Positions 1-8,757 of a stretch of DNA of 64,000 nucleotides are shown here, one piece after another. The first letter of the stretch is position 1; each line of letters begins with the position of its first letter. The notes below the pieces were generated by a model, which had not been told where the DNA came from, did not search any database, and saw only the letters and a program-made list of their open reading frames with translations. Source of the stretch: Candidatus Heimdallarchaeota archaeon (GTDB taxonomy: Archaea > Asgardarchaeota > Heimdallarchaeia > Hodarchaeales > Hodarchaeaceae); contig RDOB01000006.1 of the NCBI GenBank assembly GCA_011364965.1, positions 1-64,000 of the forward strand. The letters run 5' to 3'. The translations under genes and the position numbers were made by a program.

Positions 1-334
1 CTTCAGTCAGATTATTTCTTAACTTCCCTGAAGGAGGAAAAGCTACTTCTACATGCAAATCTGGATGATATTGAATCATTGTAGCCATTTTTAGATTCAA
101 ATACTCAACATGAAAATGCTCAAAATCAGGTTTTATCAGTGCTTGAGAAAGCTCAACTTCTCTTTCACCTCTTATATTAGCAAAAATTAGGCCATCATGT
201 ATTTTAATTCGTCCAATAGAGTTACCTTCCTCATTTATCAATAATAGGGGTTCAAGTACTTCATCATTTTGCCCCTCTCTGTAAGCTGCCAATACAGCAT
301 TTGCCAAGGGGGTGTTTATCTCAATTTCAGTCAT
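1..334 (-). CDS. Hypothetical protein, 3' end outside the window
   Basis: An open frame runs from an ATG at 332-334 on the minus strand to the edge of the window without a stop (about 111 codons seen). The product begins MTEIEINTPLANAV and is soluble, acidic and has no membrane segment. It alternates short beta-like stretches (EPLLLINEEG, GRIKIHDGLIFANIRG) with polar loops. I do not recognise the family. The gene is divergent from the peroxiredoxin gene, with a 232-bp AT-rich gap between them that should hold both promoters. The reading frame is convincing because it stays open throughout and has normal amino-acid composition, but the product is incomplete and no function can be assigned. Confidence 0.6.
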   Translation of the reverse strand, partial: MTEIEINTPLANAVLAAYREGQNDEVLEPLLLINEEGNSIGRIKIHDGLIFANIRGEREVELSQALIKPDFEHFHVEYLNLKMATMIQYHPDLHVEVAFPPSGKLRNNLTE

Positions 335-566
335 AATACTACTCTCTTCCTGAATCATTAAGTTTTAAGGTATTTCCTGCCAATAAATGAGCAATTGATA
401 AACAAATTGTAAATTTTTTCTCTCTCTAAAGACTTACCATTCTTTAAGTAGTTGAATAATAGAATCGTGAAAATCGGAGTCAAAAATTTAATTACCTTGT
501 ATGAATTCAAATTATTAGAAAACAATAGATTTTCGTTAACAGGACATTCGGTGAGATGAAGATAAA

Positions 567-1019
567 ATGTTAAAAATTGGAGAAAAAGCTCCAGAATTTA
601 TTACAACAACCCAATCAGGTGAAGAAATAAATTCTTCAGGTTTATTAGGGAAAAAGTATGTAATTTACTTTTATCCCAAGGATAATACCCCTGGATGTAC
701 CAAAGAAGCATGTTCTATCAGAGATAATTATTCAATCTTTCAAGAGAATAATATTCCTATTTATGGGGTATCTGGCGGATCAGCAAACTCTCATCAGAAG
801 TTTATCGAAAAATACGATCTCCCTTTTCCACTTTTAATGGATGAGAAATTCTCTATAGCTAAAAAATTTGGAGCTTTTAAAAAAGGTAATCATGTTGCTC
901 GGATTACATATCTAATTAACGAAACTGGAATAATTGAAGGAATCTATGGCGCAGAAGGCTTTGATAAAGTTGAAACAGCAAAGCATGCAGCTCAGCTCAT
1001 TGATTTTTGGAAACTTTAG
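567..1019 (+). CDS. bcp: Peroxiredoxin, Bcp/PrxQ type
   Basis: A 150-residue thiol peroxidase that reduces hydroperoxides with electrons from thioredoxin-like donors in the cytoplasm. The active-site block FYPKDNTPGCTKEACSIRDN carries the peroxidatic Cys44 preceded by the family Thr41-Pro42-Gly43, and Cys49 five residues later, the usual resolving position of the PrxQ/Bcp subgroup. The length is normal for Bcp. The ATG at 567 follows a purine-rich GGTGAGATGAAG leader. The 3' end overlaps the convergent DUF1405-like gene by 23 bp. Family assignment is firm; the reductant is unknown, since no thioredoxin or reductase gene is seen nearby. Confidence 0.93.
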   Translation: MLKIGEKAPEFITTTQSGEEINSSGLLGKKYVIYFYPKDNTPGCTKEACSIRDNYSIFQENNIPIYGVSGGSANSHQKFIEKYDLPFPLLMDEKFSIAKKFGAFKKGNHVARITYLINETGIIEGIYGAEGFDKVETAKHAAQLIDFWKL

Positions 1020-1641
1020 TCTGCTTTATTTTCATTACTCTTATGGTTAAAATGAATACAATTAAGATCAGATCCAGCATGTAAATGATTGCAACAAATT
1101 CGGGGAATATCGGTTCGATGGTTGGTATTTGTGCTAAAGTGGGTTCTGTTAGAGCTCCTATGCCAAAAAAATCTGATAAATCGTTGAATATGATAATAAA
1201 AATAGCAATTACTGTTCCTTTTCCCAATTTTGTATGATTAAGAAGAGGAAAGATAGCTAAAGCTTGAATAAGCAACAAAGTATGACCTATTATTACAATT
1301 TCAGTATCCAGAGATCCGAAGTTGAAAACAATTAGGTAAGTGATAATAGCTGCTCTTATACCCTGTATTAGTGCAAAAAAATTATAGTTCTCATAACGAG
1401 GATTGGATCGTTGCAGATATACAGGGATTAAAAGCATTACCGCCATAGGACAGTCTGGAATCAATATCCAGAGATATACTGGATATGCTGCTAATCCAAT
1501 AACTTCGAAATAATATTGAAATCCAATCAATGCTCCGATTAGGTTTGCAAGAATGAGAAAAATAGTTATAAAAACATTATTTAATATTTTGAGTTCATAC
1601 TTTCTGATTCTAAAAAATAATGTTCCTGAGAAGTTCTTCAT
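997..1641 (-). CDS. DUF1405-like integral membrane protein
   Basis: A 214-residue protein with about six hydrophobic segments (roughly residues 20-45, 50-75, 92-110, 115-135, 143-160 and 183-205). The short conserved-looking stretch IPDCPMAVMLL lies at the end of the second segment and resembles the PDSP-type motif of the DUF1405 family (Bacillus YpjA-like), found in Firmicutes and archaea; no biochemical role is known to me for that family. The C-terminal tail is basic and probably cytoplasmic. The gene is convergent with the peroxiredoxin gene and overlaps it by 23 bp. The ATG at 1641 sits 123 bp from the divergent gene at 1765, and the gap contains a perfect palindrome. The family call is from memory of the motif and is moderate. 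Confidence 0.6.
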   Translation of the reverse strand: MKNFSGTLFFRIRKYELKILNNVFITIFLILANLIGALIGFQYYFEVIGLAAYPVYLWILIPDCPMAVMLLIPVYLQRSNPRYENYNFFALIQGIRAAIITYLIVFNFGSLDTEIVIIGHTLLLIQALAIFPLLNHTKLGKGTVIAIFIIIFNDLSDFFGIGALTEPTLAQIPTIEPIFPEFVAIIYMLDLILIVFILTIRVMKIKQTKVSKNQ

Positions 1642-1674
1642 GTCAATTTTATGAATATTAATTTCTTATTAAAT

Positions 1675-1692
1675 AATTACTGATCAGTAATT
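1675..1692. promoter_or_regulatory. Perfect 18-bp palindrome, candidate operator
   Basis: The sequence AATTACTGATCAGTAATT is its own reverse complement. It lies between two divergent genes, 16 bp upstream of a TATA-like element that should drive the rightward gene. This position fits the binding site of a dimeric helix-turn-helix regulator. No regulator gene is adjacent. Confidence 0.45.
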
Positions 1693-1707
1693 CTGATTCA
1701 TGAAAGC

Positions 1708-1715
1708 TTATATAT
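1708..1715 (+). promoter_or_regulatory. TATA box for the longin/DENN-like gene
   Basis: TTATATAT in the context GCTTATATATCC is a good archaeal TATA element. Transcription would start about 25 bp downstream, near 1735-1740, giving a leader of about 30 nt that contains the AAGGAG ribosome-binding site at 1758-1763. Confidence 0.5.
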
Positions 1716-1764
1716 CCCCTTTATCAATAACATCCAAAATCGCAAATCTAAATAGATAAGGAGT

Positions 1765-2853
1765 ATGAGAATATTGATGGATCGATCTCTCTTATTTTCC
1801 GTATTTGATAAATCCAAACGATCATTTCCCATTTTTTCAGAGAATCTAAGTAAAGAGGAATCCTCACTTATTGCTATTCGGTCTCAAATGACTCTTAGCA
1901 TGATGGATGAAGCGAATTTAGAAACTGCTGAAGCTGTTCTACCATTTTCCACTATTAATAAAATGGCTTTTATTTTATTATTTCAACTTCCGTTTGAGAA
2001 TCAATCAAACATCGGTATTGGAGCCCTTTTTTATTTAGTACCACAAAATCAACAAGTATTTCTGTATAACAAAGTGCCATTTTTAAAATTTAAAGCAGAG
2101 GAAATTGCTTCAAAGATAAGACAAAGTTACGCTTTTGCAGAAAATAAAGACTTCCCTAATGAACTAAAAGGATTACTATCAGATTGGCGAATAAGTGATA
2201 AAGAAGCAACAGCTGAAATTGAAATCATTGAAAAGAAAGTTACTTTATCACAGAAAAAAGAAGGTGGGAGTATAGACTTCTTTCTATCACAAATTAAGAA
2301 AAATGAGGATCGTGCATTAGGAGCTCTTTATCGTGGAAAAACAGTTTTCGTTACTGGATCTTCAAATGTTCTTGTAGATCTCATTGTACATTCTCTCGAC
2401 TATTTTGTTCCACATGCGTCGCTTCGAAAAGTTAGCTACACAACATCAATTTTAGATCCCTCCTATGCTGATATCATTGGAATATCAAAGAATATAGTGA
2501 AAAATTACCCAAATGAGGTGATTATTGATATCGATAAAAAAGAAGTTAAAAATGGGAAAGCGTGTCCTTATTCAAAATCCGTGGTAAAAGAACTCAATAA
2601 AAAAAGTGAGGATTCCCAAGAAATCATTAAGAAATCAACCAATAAATTATTAAAGGTTGCCAGTCAATTAATTGATGTTTTTAGTTTCCCTGAAGGTGAA
2701 CGGGAAGAAAAATTGGCTCTGATTCAACAAGAAAATAGTTCAGAACTAATTGAAATAGCAGCAGAAATAGCAGCGCAACGTAATCCTTTGATAAAAGAAA
2801 TTTTACTAAATTCTGTTTCAAATCGATTTGTCGATTGGATGGATGGATTGTAA
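1765..2853 (+). CDS. Candidate longin-DENN domain protein
   Basis: A 362-residue soluble protein. Residues 1-115 look like a longin-type fold (SLLFSVFDKSKRSFPIF, then alternating strands and an amphipathic helix). Residues about 186-265 resemble the core of a DENN domain: a strand (GKTVFVTGSS), a helix ending in SLDYFVPHASL, then a segment with DPSYADIIGIS and, after a short spacer, PNEVIIDIDKKEV, which recalls the 'P-x-P-(F/Y)-(I/L)-(I/L)-G ... vDlD' core of eukaryotic DENN proteins. Residues 275-362 are helical. That order (longin, central DENN, helical tail) is the DENN arrangement of Rab exchange factors and of the folliculin/Nprl group. This is inference from pattern only. Start choice is uncertain: AAGGAG lies only 1 nt before the first ATG, so TTG at 1774 or ATG at 1777 may be used instead. 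Confidence 0.45.
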   Translation: MRILMDRSLLFSVFDKSKRSFPIFSENLSKEESSLIAIRSQMTLSMMDEANLETAEAVLPFSTINKMAFILLFQLPFENQSNIGIGALFYLVPQNQQVFLYNKVPFLKFKAEEIASKIRQSYAFAENKDFPNELKGLLSDWRISDKEATAEIEIIEKKVTLSQKKEGGSIDFFLSQIKKNEDRALGALYRGKTVFVTGSSNVLVDLIVHSLDYFVPHASLRKVSYTTSILDPSYADIIGISKNIVKNYPNEVIIDIDKKEVKNGKACPYSKSVVKELNKKSEDSQEIIKKSTNKLLKVASQLIDVFSFPEGEREEKLALIQQENSSELIEIAAEIAAQRNPLIKEILLNSVSNRFVDWMDGL

Positions 2854-2870
2854 AAAAGGGAAAAGAAAGG

Positions 2871-3692
2871 CTAATTGGAAACTCCGAGTTTCGATTTAGC
2901 CCAGTTTGGTGTATAAACCCCAATCCACATAAGCAGTGGATAGATCATAAGCAAGAAGCGCGATATCGCAGAAATAATCCCCTCATAACTAGAGGGTAAC
3001 GATAAAAGAGAGGTGAAAAACGAGGGGTTTAAGATCTCAACCGTAAAACCTATTGAGAGTAATGTTTGCGTTATGAAAATCCAGAATAATCTTCGCCAAG
3101 TTGAACTGCCTTTTCGTTTCAAAGAAATGGTTAGATATAGAAAGAGAAAAGCCACTGTCCATAGTGGAATAAAGAACAGTATCCATAGAATCACATTCAA
3201 ATCTGGAGCGTGTTCTGGAGACCAATCTGTACCACTAAACGTGAATTCAAATGGGGAACTAATAATCAAGATTAGATATACTGTGATTAGAATAATTGGA
3301 ATTATTAGAATCCGTTTATTAGCCTCAGGAAAGAATGAATGTGTGAAAAAATTAGCCCATATGATTCCTAATGCACTTGCTATCCATGCAATAGTTGCTG
3401 CCATAAAACCAAGCCAAAAAATATTTGTTTCCTGATATTCTAAAATACTCATGAAGGGAGGAATGTCTGCAGGATCCGCTGCTGCAAGTAAAATGACCTG
3501 TTCGACAAGTAAAGAAAGCATTCCTAACCCACCAAATATCAAGAGAAGGGATAGGTAAAGAGTTTGTTTTTTCTCGGTTCTCTGATAGGAAAAGAATAAT
3601 TTAATTCCTAGCACAATCCACAAAACAATTCCTATTAAGACAAAAACAATGCCTACTAGATTAATGGGTTCCAAAATTTTTTTACCTCTCAA
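2871..3692 (-). CDS. Seven-TM membrane protein, unknown
   Basis: A 273-residue protein with about seven hydrophobic segments, starting with NLVGIVFVLIGIVLWIVLGI near residue 10 and ending with LLMIYPLLMWIGVYTP near 255. Loops are short. A conserved-looking polar extracytoplasmic loop (FEFTFSGTDWSPEHAPD) lies between segments four and five. The arrangement resembles the 7TM sensor halves of some receptors, but no signalling domain is attached. The start is TTG at 3692, as no in-frame ATG precedes it. The gene is convergent with the DENN-like candidate, 17 bp away. I do not recognise the family. Confidence 0.6.
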   Translation of the reverse strand: MRGKKILEPINLVGIVFVLIGIVLWIVLGIKLFFSYQRTEKKQTLYLSLLLIFGGLGMLSLLVEQVILLAAADPADIPPFMSILEYQETNIFWLGFMAATIAWIASALGIIWANFFTHSFFPEANKRILIIPIILITVYLILIISSPFEFTFSGTDWSPEHAPDLNVILWILFFIPLWTVAFLFLYLTISLKRKGSSTWRRLFWIFITQTLLSIGFTVEILNPSFFTSLLSLPSSYEGIISAISRFLLMIYPLLMWIGVYTPNWAKSKLGVSN

Positions 3693-4008
3693 AACATTGA
3701 CTAAAATAAATTTGTTTTCCTAATTCTTTATCTTTCGAATAAACATAGGTTTTTATTTTTCACGTAGGAATATTCTTTTAAATTTTACCCATTTTACTGT
3801 TTTTTCCACAAAGTAGACCTGAGGATTTGAAAGTCAAATTGAGATTTTCAGAAACGGATTTATATAAGGTTGATAAGGATCGTTGTGTTCACCAAGAAAT
3901 TCCTCTGAAAAAGGATATAATTTGTAAATTATAGCATTAAAATAACTATCTTCCTTTATTTTACAAAATAATGCGCTATTTTATAACCAAAAGCACAGGT
4001 AACTCCAG
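3693..4008. other. Intergenic region with two TATA-like elements
   Basis: This stretch of just over 300 bp separates the divergent membrane-protein and peptidase genes. It has no convincing open frame or RNA structure. TTTATATAA at 3859-3867 and TTTTATAA at 3979-3986 are TATA-like. The second lies about 27 bp before the peptidase ATG, so that transcript could be leaderless or nearly so. Confidence 0.5.
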
Positions 4009-5475
4009 ATGACAGATATAAGAAGAACCACAGATGATATTGGAAGAGAATTTGAAACTCATATAATCAGGATGAGTAAGCAGCAATATAATCTAAAGGC
4101 GGGATTAGAGTATGATAGAACACTAATGGAAAGTGAATCTGAATCATTATTAAAATTGAGTAAAGAATTTTTGGATTCTTATTTAGAACCTCGATCATTT
4201 TACCTTAATTGCATTAATACTATTGCCCAATCACGAAAATTACCTATCTCATTAGAAATATATGAAAAACGCAACACAGAAATCTCTTGTAATAAATATA
4301 ATTTTGCTGGGAAACCAGTTAATTGGGGGTCGTGGAGGCAGTTCAATACACTTTCACGAGACATAAAAGAAAGAAAAGAAATTTTTGATTTTTTCCTCGA
4401 GAAAGCAAGCCAATTGAGCTCGTTAATCTCTACACGGTTCAATATTGCTCAACAAGTATATTCTTTGTATGGCACGTCTCCATTGGATGCGTACCTAGAG
4501 ATTGAGAAAACTAGTTATGAAAAATTAACTAATTTTGTGGGATCTTTGGGAGATAATGCCAGAAAATCTTTTCTTAGCGCAGCAGATCATTTTGCACCAG
4601 AGGTCTTTGATAAAGAGACTTTAGAGTACTATGATGATTTCTATGTTGCTAGAGGCCGAATTTATACTCCATTAAACAAATACTTAGAAAAAAAGAATCC
4701 ATTGAAAATTATTGAGAAAGTGCTTGGTGAATGGGGATTTCAAGAAGATCTTACCAAAATTCGGGTAGATCACGAAAATAGGGAAAAAAAATCGCCAAGT
4801 GCCTTTTGTTTTGGAATACAAATCCCAAATGATGTTCGTATTGTCTTTAAGCGAGTTTCTCCATTTAGTGATTTCACAAGTTTATTCCATGAATTTGGCC
4901 ATGGCATTCATGCAACATCTGGAATTGCAGAAGATCCATACTGGAAAAGATATCTTGTTCCCATGTCAGTAGCTGAAACTTTTTCGATTCTTATCGAAAT
5001 GTTACTCCAATACAAACCTTTCTTACAAGAAGAATTGGAATTAAGTGATGAGGCAATCTTAGAAATTCTTGATCGGCGACATTTCATGAATCTTTACTTC
5101 TTAGTGTTTTACGCGGCAAATTCCTTATTCAAGCTCGAGTATTGGAAAAATAATTACTCATTAGAACAAGCTGAATCTCGATATCAGGAACTAACTAAAA
5201 GATTTTTTATCGAATTACCTGGAAAATATTGGTTACTACATCATATCATGCCTGAATATGATCTTTACTCTCCTTCTTATATGATTGCTAGTATTAGGGT
5301 TAAGGAATTGATGCAACAGTTAATAGGAGAGTACGGAGAGTTTTTCTGGAAAGAAAAGAGGGCTGGATCCGTTGTTAAAGACTTAGCTGCATCTAGGGCC
5401 GATTTTGACCTTACAATATGGAATATGGATATTGAACCATATCTTGAAGAGCAGTCTGAATTTTCATTCTTTTAA
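4009..5475 (+). CDS. M3-family oligopeptidase (PepF/thimet-like)
   Basis: A 488-residue zinc metallopeptidase that cleaves short peptides in the cytoplasm. The zinc motif HEFGH is at residues 294-298, and the third ligand is Glu323 in the AETFS segment, 25 residues later, as in thimet oligopeptidase/oligoendopeptidase F. The C-terminal part keeps family features (HHIMPEYDLYSPSYMIASI; an all-helical fold). No signal peptide is present. It is shorter than PepF (about 600) and thimet oligopeptidase (about 680), mainly at the N-terminus, and close to the compact M3 proteins of archaea and bacteria. The ATG at 4009 has a possible weak AGGT ribosome-binding site 8 nt upstream. Substrates cannot be deduced. 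Confidence 0.88.
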   Translation: MTDIRRTTDDIGREFETHIIRMSKQQYNLKAGLEYDRTLMESESESLLKLSKEFLDSYLEPRSFYLNCINTIAQSRKLPISLEIYEKRNTEISCNKYNFAGKPVNWGSWRQFNTLSRDIKERKEIFDFFLEKASQLSSLISTRFNIAQQVYSLYGTSPLDAYLEIEKTSYEKLTNFVGSLGDNARKSFLSAADHFAPEVFDKETLEYYDDFYVARGRIYTPLNKYLEKKNPLKIIEKVLGEWGFQEDLTKIRVDHENREKKSPSAFCFGIQIPNDVRIVFKRVSPFSDFTSLFHEFGHGIHATSGIAEDPYWKRYLVPMSVAETFSILIEMLLQYKPFLQEELELSDEAILEILDRRHFMNLYFLVFYAANSLFKLEYWKNNYSLEQAESRYQELTKRFFIELPGKYWLLHHIMPEYDLYSPSYMIASIRVKELMQQLIGEYGEFFWKEKRAGSVVKDLAASRADFDLTIWNMDIEPYLEEQSEFSFF

Positions 5476-5498
5476 CGAATTAGGAATGAATTTATGAT

Positions 5499-8093
5499 CT
5501 ATATAGTAAATGCGAAAATATCCCAATCAAGTGTTTCCATATTTATGAGGATTTGCTGAAATGTAGTTATTTGTGAAGTGATGTCTCCAGGCAATGTTAT
5601 TTCAATATCCTGAATTAATTCATTACATTTTTTAGCGTTCATATATATTGAATTTGTATTAACATCACTGATATTACCCTTGACCAATTGTCTCCAATTT
5701 TCAACCGATGTTTCATTTAATAAATGCACTGTTATACCTTTAAGATAACCATCTGTCGAATCCGCTAATTCCTGACATAATGTAAAATTATTAATTGCAG
5801 CTGTTGCATCAAAAGGATTCAACTGAAGAGCTTCTGTAATGCTCTCATTTAAAGCATTTGAACCTTTAGAGAAATAATTTATAGCATAATATGTTCCATT
5901 TAATGCAGAATAATATTGATCTACTACTGTAAATCTATCGGAAGCTTCCTGAGTGAAATCTTGAAGCTCGAGAAGGAACTCGTTGAGATCAGCTAATTCC
6001 TCAAACCCTGAAGCTATTTGTGCATTGAGAACTAAAGTCATCTCTGTTAAACTATTTTGAGTGTTTCGAAGGTAAACTCCAGTATTTGATAATCCAATAA
6101 GAATGGATTGCCAAGCTGGATCTTTGGTATTTGAGGTATTTGTGAAGTCAATAGTCTCAATTATAGAAAGGGTCGAATTCAATGATTCGAACATCGAGCT
6201 TGCGTTTTGAACTGCAAATAGAAGGTTTTTTGTTACATCGTTTAAGTTCAGACTGAAATTAACTAAATCTCTGATTGGTATAATAGTTTTAGAAGGCAAA
6301 GAAGAAAGATCAATATTCCTTAACTCATGAGTGGCTTCATAGTCAGCTTGCGCCTGATTCAGATATTCTGATGAAAAATCGTAGTTATACACACTTTCAA
6401 GAGCTAGGGATAAACCATAAGTGCTATTTATCCAGGGAATTGTACTAGATATAACTGTAAGGAGTATAGGGGTGCTAATTTCTATCTCAGTTAGTAAATT
6501 CGAAATATCAGAAAATACCGAGTAATCTAGTTTTTCTTGAACTTGATCCAATAAATCTAGAAGAGGTAGTTCAGCTAAAGTGATATTAGCTAGTCCTAGC
6601 TGCATTATAGCTAAAGCTGCGTGCATTCTTGTGTCATATTCCTGAAAAATGGCAGATCCAATTCCCATTTGAGAGAATTGAATAATAGAATCCTGAAGTA
6701 TGCTTAATGATTGATTCAAGCCATTTTGAAGGTGATTATACCCCCAAAGCACATTAGGTAAGTAGGGAATGGAATCAGCTAAGATTCTAGTCAAAGTTAA
6801 GATTTCGGGAAGATCTTGAAATGGGATCCCTGCGATTTCAGGGATAACCAATGGTAATATATAGGCTATAAGTGGATTGTCGCCAAATTGCTGAAAAGAA
6901 TTACCCGCTTTACTTAAATGGTATTGAGCGGAGGCTATTGTTTGAAGTAATTCTTCATAATTTTCTTCTAGATTGTCGATATATTCTGGAGAAAACATCT
7001 CTACCGTCTTTAATAGACCTATACTTGTGTGAAGCGTTCCTTCCGTTCCTTTTCCTAATGCGTGATATCCAAGAGGTAGAATAAGAATAAAAATTAGAAA
7101 TATACCCATAAAAAATATTCGTAAGGCAATTCCTGCTTTCCAATCAATTTCATATTTGCTGAAAATACCTGTCACTCCTATTCCTATAGTAAAGGGAATA
7201 AATATCATAATTAAGAAATCGAAGAAAGGAATAATGAATTGAAGAATTTCAATACCAAGAAACACTGGTCCCCCTAAATCGGAAATTAAATCTTGGCCTT
7301 GCAAGATTCCAACCAAATTTTGCCGTGAAATATTATTAAAAATACCCCAAGGATTCAATCCACCACGAATCAACCCGAGATGAATCAGTAGTTCAATTGT
7401 TAGATAACTGATAAGCATGGATAGGATTGAGAGAGGAGCATGTCTAATTGATCGTTTTGCGATAGGATATATACACCATAAAATCGATAAAAGTGAAAGA
7501 ACAATTATATAGTTCAAAGCATCATCTAAAAGGTCAATAGGTAATATTATGATCAAGAAACTCGGTAAAATTATACTTAGACTAAAGATTAATGCTTTTC
7601 CTTCAAAACTTTCCGTAATAGCGGTCGCTTTTTCTCTTTTTTTGATTTCATGTTCATTTGATGCATAATAAACTGTTTTTATTGCCCCTAAACCTGGAAT
7701 GGGTGGATTATCTGGTTTAATAACCTGGAGTAATATGCTTACTATCGTATCATACCCTAAATAATTATAATGTGAATCAATCCCTTCAACTGTCAAATGT
7801 TCAAAGGTTTGGCGTAATATTAGCGAAATAGGACCAAGTTTCTCCAATACTAGCATTAGAATGTGGATTTCTTGTTCATTGGTATACTCTGGAGTATTTT
7901 TAAATTTTAAATTTCCTAGTTTTCCCATATGTAATCTGTATTCATTGGCTAAACCATGAGTCTCTATCGCTTTTAGGAATTTATCTTTCGGAAAACTCGG
8001 AATTTTAGTTTCTTTTAACGAGTTCGCTTTGAACTGAAAATGTTCTGCTCGATTTCCAGCAACCAGATCGAATGATATCTCCCATTCATCCAT
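5499..8093 (-). CDS. Membrane protein with cytosolic domain, 6 TM and large helical exodomain
   Basis: An 864-residue protein of unrecognised family. Residues 1-165 are soluble. About six hydrophobic segments follow at roughly 168-190, 192-212, 220-240, 275-295, 298-318 and 325-345. The remaining 500 residues are predicted extracytoplasmic, almost wholly helical, with heptad-like leucine/isoleucine spacing and many Asn-x-Ser/Thr sequons (NSTYGL, NISNLL, NETSVEN), as in an N-glycosylated archaeal exodomain. It is the third gene of an operon with two tiny proteins upstream; AAAGGAAAGA precedes its ATG and only 15 bp separate it from the previous stop. The topology suggests a sensor or an export/adhesion scaffold, but nothing more can be supported. 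Confidence 0.7.
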   Translation of the reverse strand: MDEWEISFDLVAGNRAEHFQFKANSLKETKIPSFPKDKFLKAIETHGLANEYRLHMGKLGNLKFKNTPEYTNEQEIHILMLVLEKLGPISLILRQTFEHLTVEGIDSHYNYLGYDTIVSILLQVIKPDNPPIPGLGAIKTVYYASNEHEIKKREKATAITESFEGKALIFSLSIILPSFLIIILPIDLLDDALNYIIVLSLLSILWCIYPIAKRSIRHAPLSILSMLISYLTIELLIHLGLIRGGLNPWGIFNNISRQNLVGILQGQDLISDLGGPVFLGIEILQFIIPFFDFLIMIFIPFTIGIGVTGIFSKYEIDWKAGIALRIFFMGIFLIFILILPLGYHALGKGTEGTLHTSIGLLKTVEMFSPEYIDNLEENYEELLQTIASAQYHLSKAGNSFQQFGDNPLIAYILPLVIPEIAGIPFQDLPEILTLTRILADSIPYLPNVLWGYNHLQNGLNQSLSILQDSIIQFSQMGIGSAIFQEYDTRMHAALAIMQLGLANITLAELPLLDLLDQVQEKLDYSVFSDISNLLTEIEISTPILLTVISSTIPWINSTYGLSLALESVYNYDFSSEYLNQAQADYEATHELRNIDLSSLPSKTIIPIRDLVNFSLNLNDVTKNLLFAVQNASSMFESLNSTLSIIETIDFTNTSNTKDPAWQSILIGLSNTGVYLRNTQNSLTEMTLVLNAQIASGFEELADLNEFLLELQDFTQEASDRFTVVDQYYSALNGTYYAINYFSKGSNALNESITEALQLNPFDATAAINNFTLCQELADSTDGYLKGITVHLLNETSVENWRQLVKGNISDVNTNSIYMNAKKCNELIQDIEITLPGDITSQITTFQQILINMETLDWDIFAFTI

Positions 8094-8108
8094 ATTTTTA
8101 TCTTTCCT

Positions 8109-8312
8109 TTAAAATAAAAAATTCCGCGCGAAAATTAGGAGTCCAAGTATAAAAATCATGATAATATTAACCGATTGTATTACTCCGCGGTTAGAGTCAT
8201 TAATTTGGTAATAATGTGCATCGTGAGATAATTTGGTCAAACTACTCACATAAACACTTGATTGGACGTATTTTGGATTTCCAGCTCTCTCAAATCTAGA
8301 GCAAAGAACCAT
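8109..8312 (-). CDS. Small protein with a C-terminal membrane anchor
   Basis: A 67-residue protein: a polar N-terminal 45 residues followed by one hydrophobic helix at the very C-terminus (VNIIMIFILGLLIFARNFLF). That is a tail-anchor arrangement. GAGAGGAG lies at a good distance before the ATG at 8312, which supports translation. It is the middle gene of a three-gene operon, 20 bp after the 78-aa gene and 15 bp before the 864-aa membrane protein, and is likely to work with the latter in the membrane. No homologue is recognised. Confidence 0.6.
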   Translation of the reverse strand: MVLCSRFERAGNPKYVQSSVYVSSLTKLSHDAHYYQINDSNRGVIQSVNIIMIFILGLLIFARNFLF

Positions 8313-8332
8313 AGCTTCTTCTCCTCTCTTAG

Positions 8333-8569
8333 TTAATACAATGAATGCACGATACCAAGATCAGGTACTTTTAGTAATTCTGCTATTGGAGTAAATACAG
8401 ACTTCGTGAATAAACATCCTTCTTTTGGATTCACAAAATAGCATTCTCCTTCAAATGAAGTTTCCACAAAATTTTTTGTGATTATATAGTCTGGTGCTTC
8501 AGGATATTTTACTGCTCTTATTACAACAACTGAATCTGCGCTAAAGAAATCATTTAGTAAATACCCCAT
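8333..8569 (-). CDS. Small soluble protein, operon with 864-aa membrane protein
   Basis: A 78-residue soluble protein (MGYLLNDFFSADSVVVIRAV...) with mixed alpha/beta character and two cysteines (FEGECYFVNPKEGCLF). It is the first gene of the operon 8569 to 5499. Its promoter must lie in the 228-bp gap shared with the divergent small GTPase gene. A frameshift joining it to the 67-aa gene was considered, but the second gene has its own good ribosome-binding site, so two genes are more likely. The family is not recognised. Confidence 0.55.
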   Translation of the reverse strand: MGYLLNDFFSADSVVVIRAVKYPEAPDYIITKNFVETSFEGECYFVNPKEGCLFTKSVFTPIAELLKVPDLGIVHSLY

Positions 8570-8690
8570 ATTATTCTTTCGATTACTTAGAGACTATCTC
8601 CTTTTTATTCAAAATAAATCTGTTAATAAAAATGTTTATTCTATGGATCTGAATCGTCAAAGTTTACGCTTCCTCCTCCTTTGGCCAAGC

Positions 8691-8699
8691 TTTATAAAA
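8691..8699 (+). promoter_or_regulatory. TATA box for the GTPase/roadblock operon
   Basis: TTTATAAAA in AGCTTTATAAAAG. A start about 25 bp downstream (near 8718-8722) would give a leader of about 80 nt that contains the inverted repeat at 8758-8774 and the ribosome-binding site AAGGAG at 8784-8789. Confidence 0.5.
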
Positions 8700-8757
8700 G
8701 AATTAATTAATATTCTAGATTAATCTATTAAAGAACTACTATTATTTCTTTAGTGGC

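Noticed and set aside
3013..3435. 140-codon plus-strand ORF
   Set aside because: It lies wholly inside the seven-TM gene on the other strand, has a basic, unstructured composition and no ribosome-binding site; a shadow of the real gene.
8109..8569. The 78-aa and 67-aa ORFs as one frameshifted gene
   Set aside because: The second ORF has its own GAGAGGAG site and the first ends in a normal stop 20 bp before it, so two genes are simpler.
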